Assembly: GCA_050949055.1 (NCBI GenBank)
Contig: JBMNFA010000009.1
Coordinates: 1-64,000 of the forward strand
DNA: 64,000 nt
Origin: JAEZJZ01 sp050949055
GTDB taxonomy: Bacteria > Bacillota > UBA994 > UBA5500
Reading direction: 5' to 3'
Position numbers and translations under genes: made by a program. Below are positions 63,663-64,000 of the stretch, piece after piece. Under the pieces are notes generated by a model, which searched no databases, was not told the origin of the DNA, and worked only from the letters and a program-made list of their open reading frames with translations. The first letter of the stretch is position 1; each line of letters starts with the position of its first letter.

Positions 63663-64000
63663 TCACACCCCCTGTTCCGATTCCCACAGCTGCTCCACCA
63701 GGGAAACTGCCTCCGCTTTGGAGACGCCCATCTTCTTCATGGCGCTGGCCAGCTCCCGGACATCACTCTCCAGCAGCTGCTGGCGAATCCGCCGCACTTG
63801 CCCGTCGTTCAGGACCAGATAGCTCTTCACCCCTGAACGGGATTCGATAATCCCTTCCTCTTCCAGCAGCCGGTACGCCTTCTGTACCGTGTTCGGGTTC
63901 ACGCCCAAGAGCGCTGAAAGAACCCGCCGTGAGGGCATCTCGTCACCATCCCGTGCGGTCCCAGCCACAATGCTTTGCTTGATGTGCCGAATGATTTGCA
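63663..64000 (-). CDS. GntR-family (YtrA-like) transcriptional regulator, 5' end beyond the right edge
   Basis: The gene continues past the right edge; the frame is open to the last base (QIIRHIKQSIVAGTARDGDE). The winged helix-turn-helix is seen in PSRRVLSALLGVNPNTVQKAYRLLEEEGII, followed by a short dimerisation tail, as in the YtrA subfamily, which is about 125 residues. Such regulators repress ABC exporters encoded directly downstream. The frame at 63968 begins with GTG, but the protein continues upstream of it. Confidence 0.88.
   Translation of the reverse strand, partial: QIIRHIKQSIVAGTARDGDEMPSRRVLSALLGVNPNTVQKAYRLLEEEGIIESRSGVKSYLVLNDGQVRRIRQQLLESDVRELASAMKKMGVSKAEAVSLVEQLWESEQGV

Overview
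The window joins a decaying or poorly resolved prophage, a defence island and ordinary chromosome of a Bacillota (Clostridia- or Negativicutes-like) bacterium. The assignment rests on three points: the pur gene order purE-B-C-S-Q-L-F-M-N-H-D with a separate purS and short purL, strong GGAGG ribosome sites throughout, and a PurBox/ykkC-type control region. From about 22.8 kb onward the DNA is clearly richer in G+C than the left 22 kb, which fits acquired DNA on the left. No RNA genes, integrase or att site were found.

1-14.2 kb, minus strand: early-to-late part of a siphophage-type prophage. In transcription order it holds small early proteins, a sigma-like protein, a SNF2 helicase, family-A DNA polymerase, antirepressor, DUF4406 protein, a large primase/helicase, a VRR-NUC nuclease, an ArpU/RinA-like late regulator, an HNH nuclease, the small terminase and ParB/methylase proteins. 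Three genes (ParB-methylase, primase, helicase) are each broken by one single-base frameshift. Non-coding features include GTTACC iterons, two nearly identical activator-type promoters each followed by a terminator hairpin, and a probable cos region.

14.4-22.6 kb, plus strand: XRE regulator, a three-gene ABC-3C conflict system (CxxC-type effector candidate, middle component, DUF2326 ATPase), then type III restriction-modification Mod and Res. Overlaps and gaps of 20 bases or less suggest one transcript from a good promoter at 14369-14397. It is divergent from the phage early operon, where a lysogeny module would normally lie.

22.8-34.8 kb: an rRNA methyltransferase gene, then two-component proteins (a 1867-residue kinase-like/AAA/GAF/PAS/histidine kinase, two hybrid kinases, single receivers), none with a DNA-binding output domain. 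34.8-39.7 kb: HAD phosphatase, aspartoacylase-like, amidohydrolase, creatininase-like and nitroreductase genes. 39.8-46.4 kb: ligA-pcrA, a receiver, yedF, dapF. 46.4-58.4 kb: a complete purD-to-purE operon, followed upstream by a purine permease whose leader carries a ykkC-family riboswitch, a terminator, a promoter and PurBox-like sites. 60.3-64.0 kb: a GntR-regulated ABC exporter operon with an exported protein of unknown role. REP-like palindromes lie in several chromosomal gaps.
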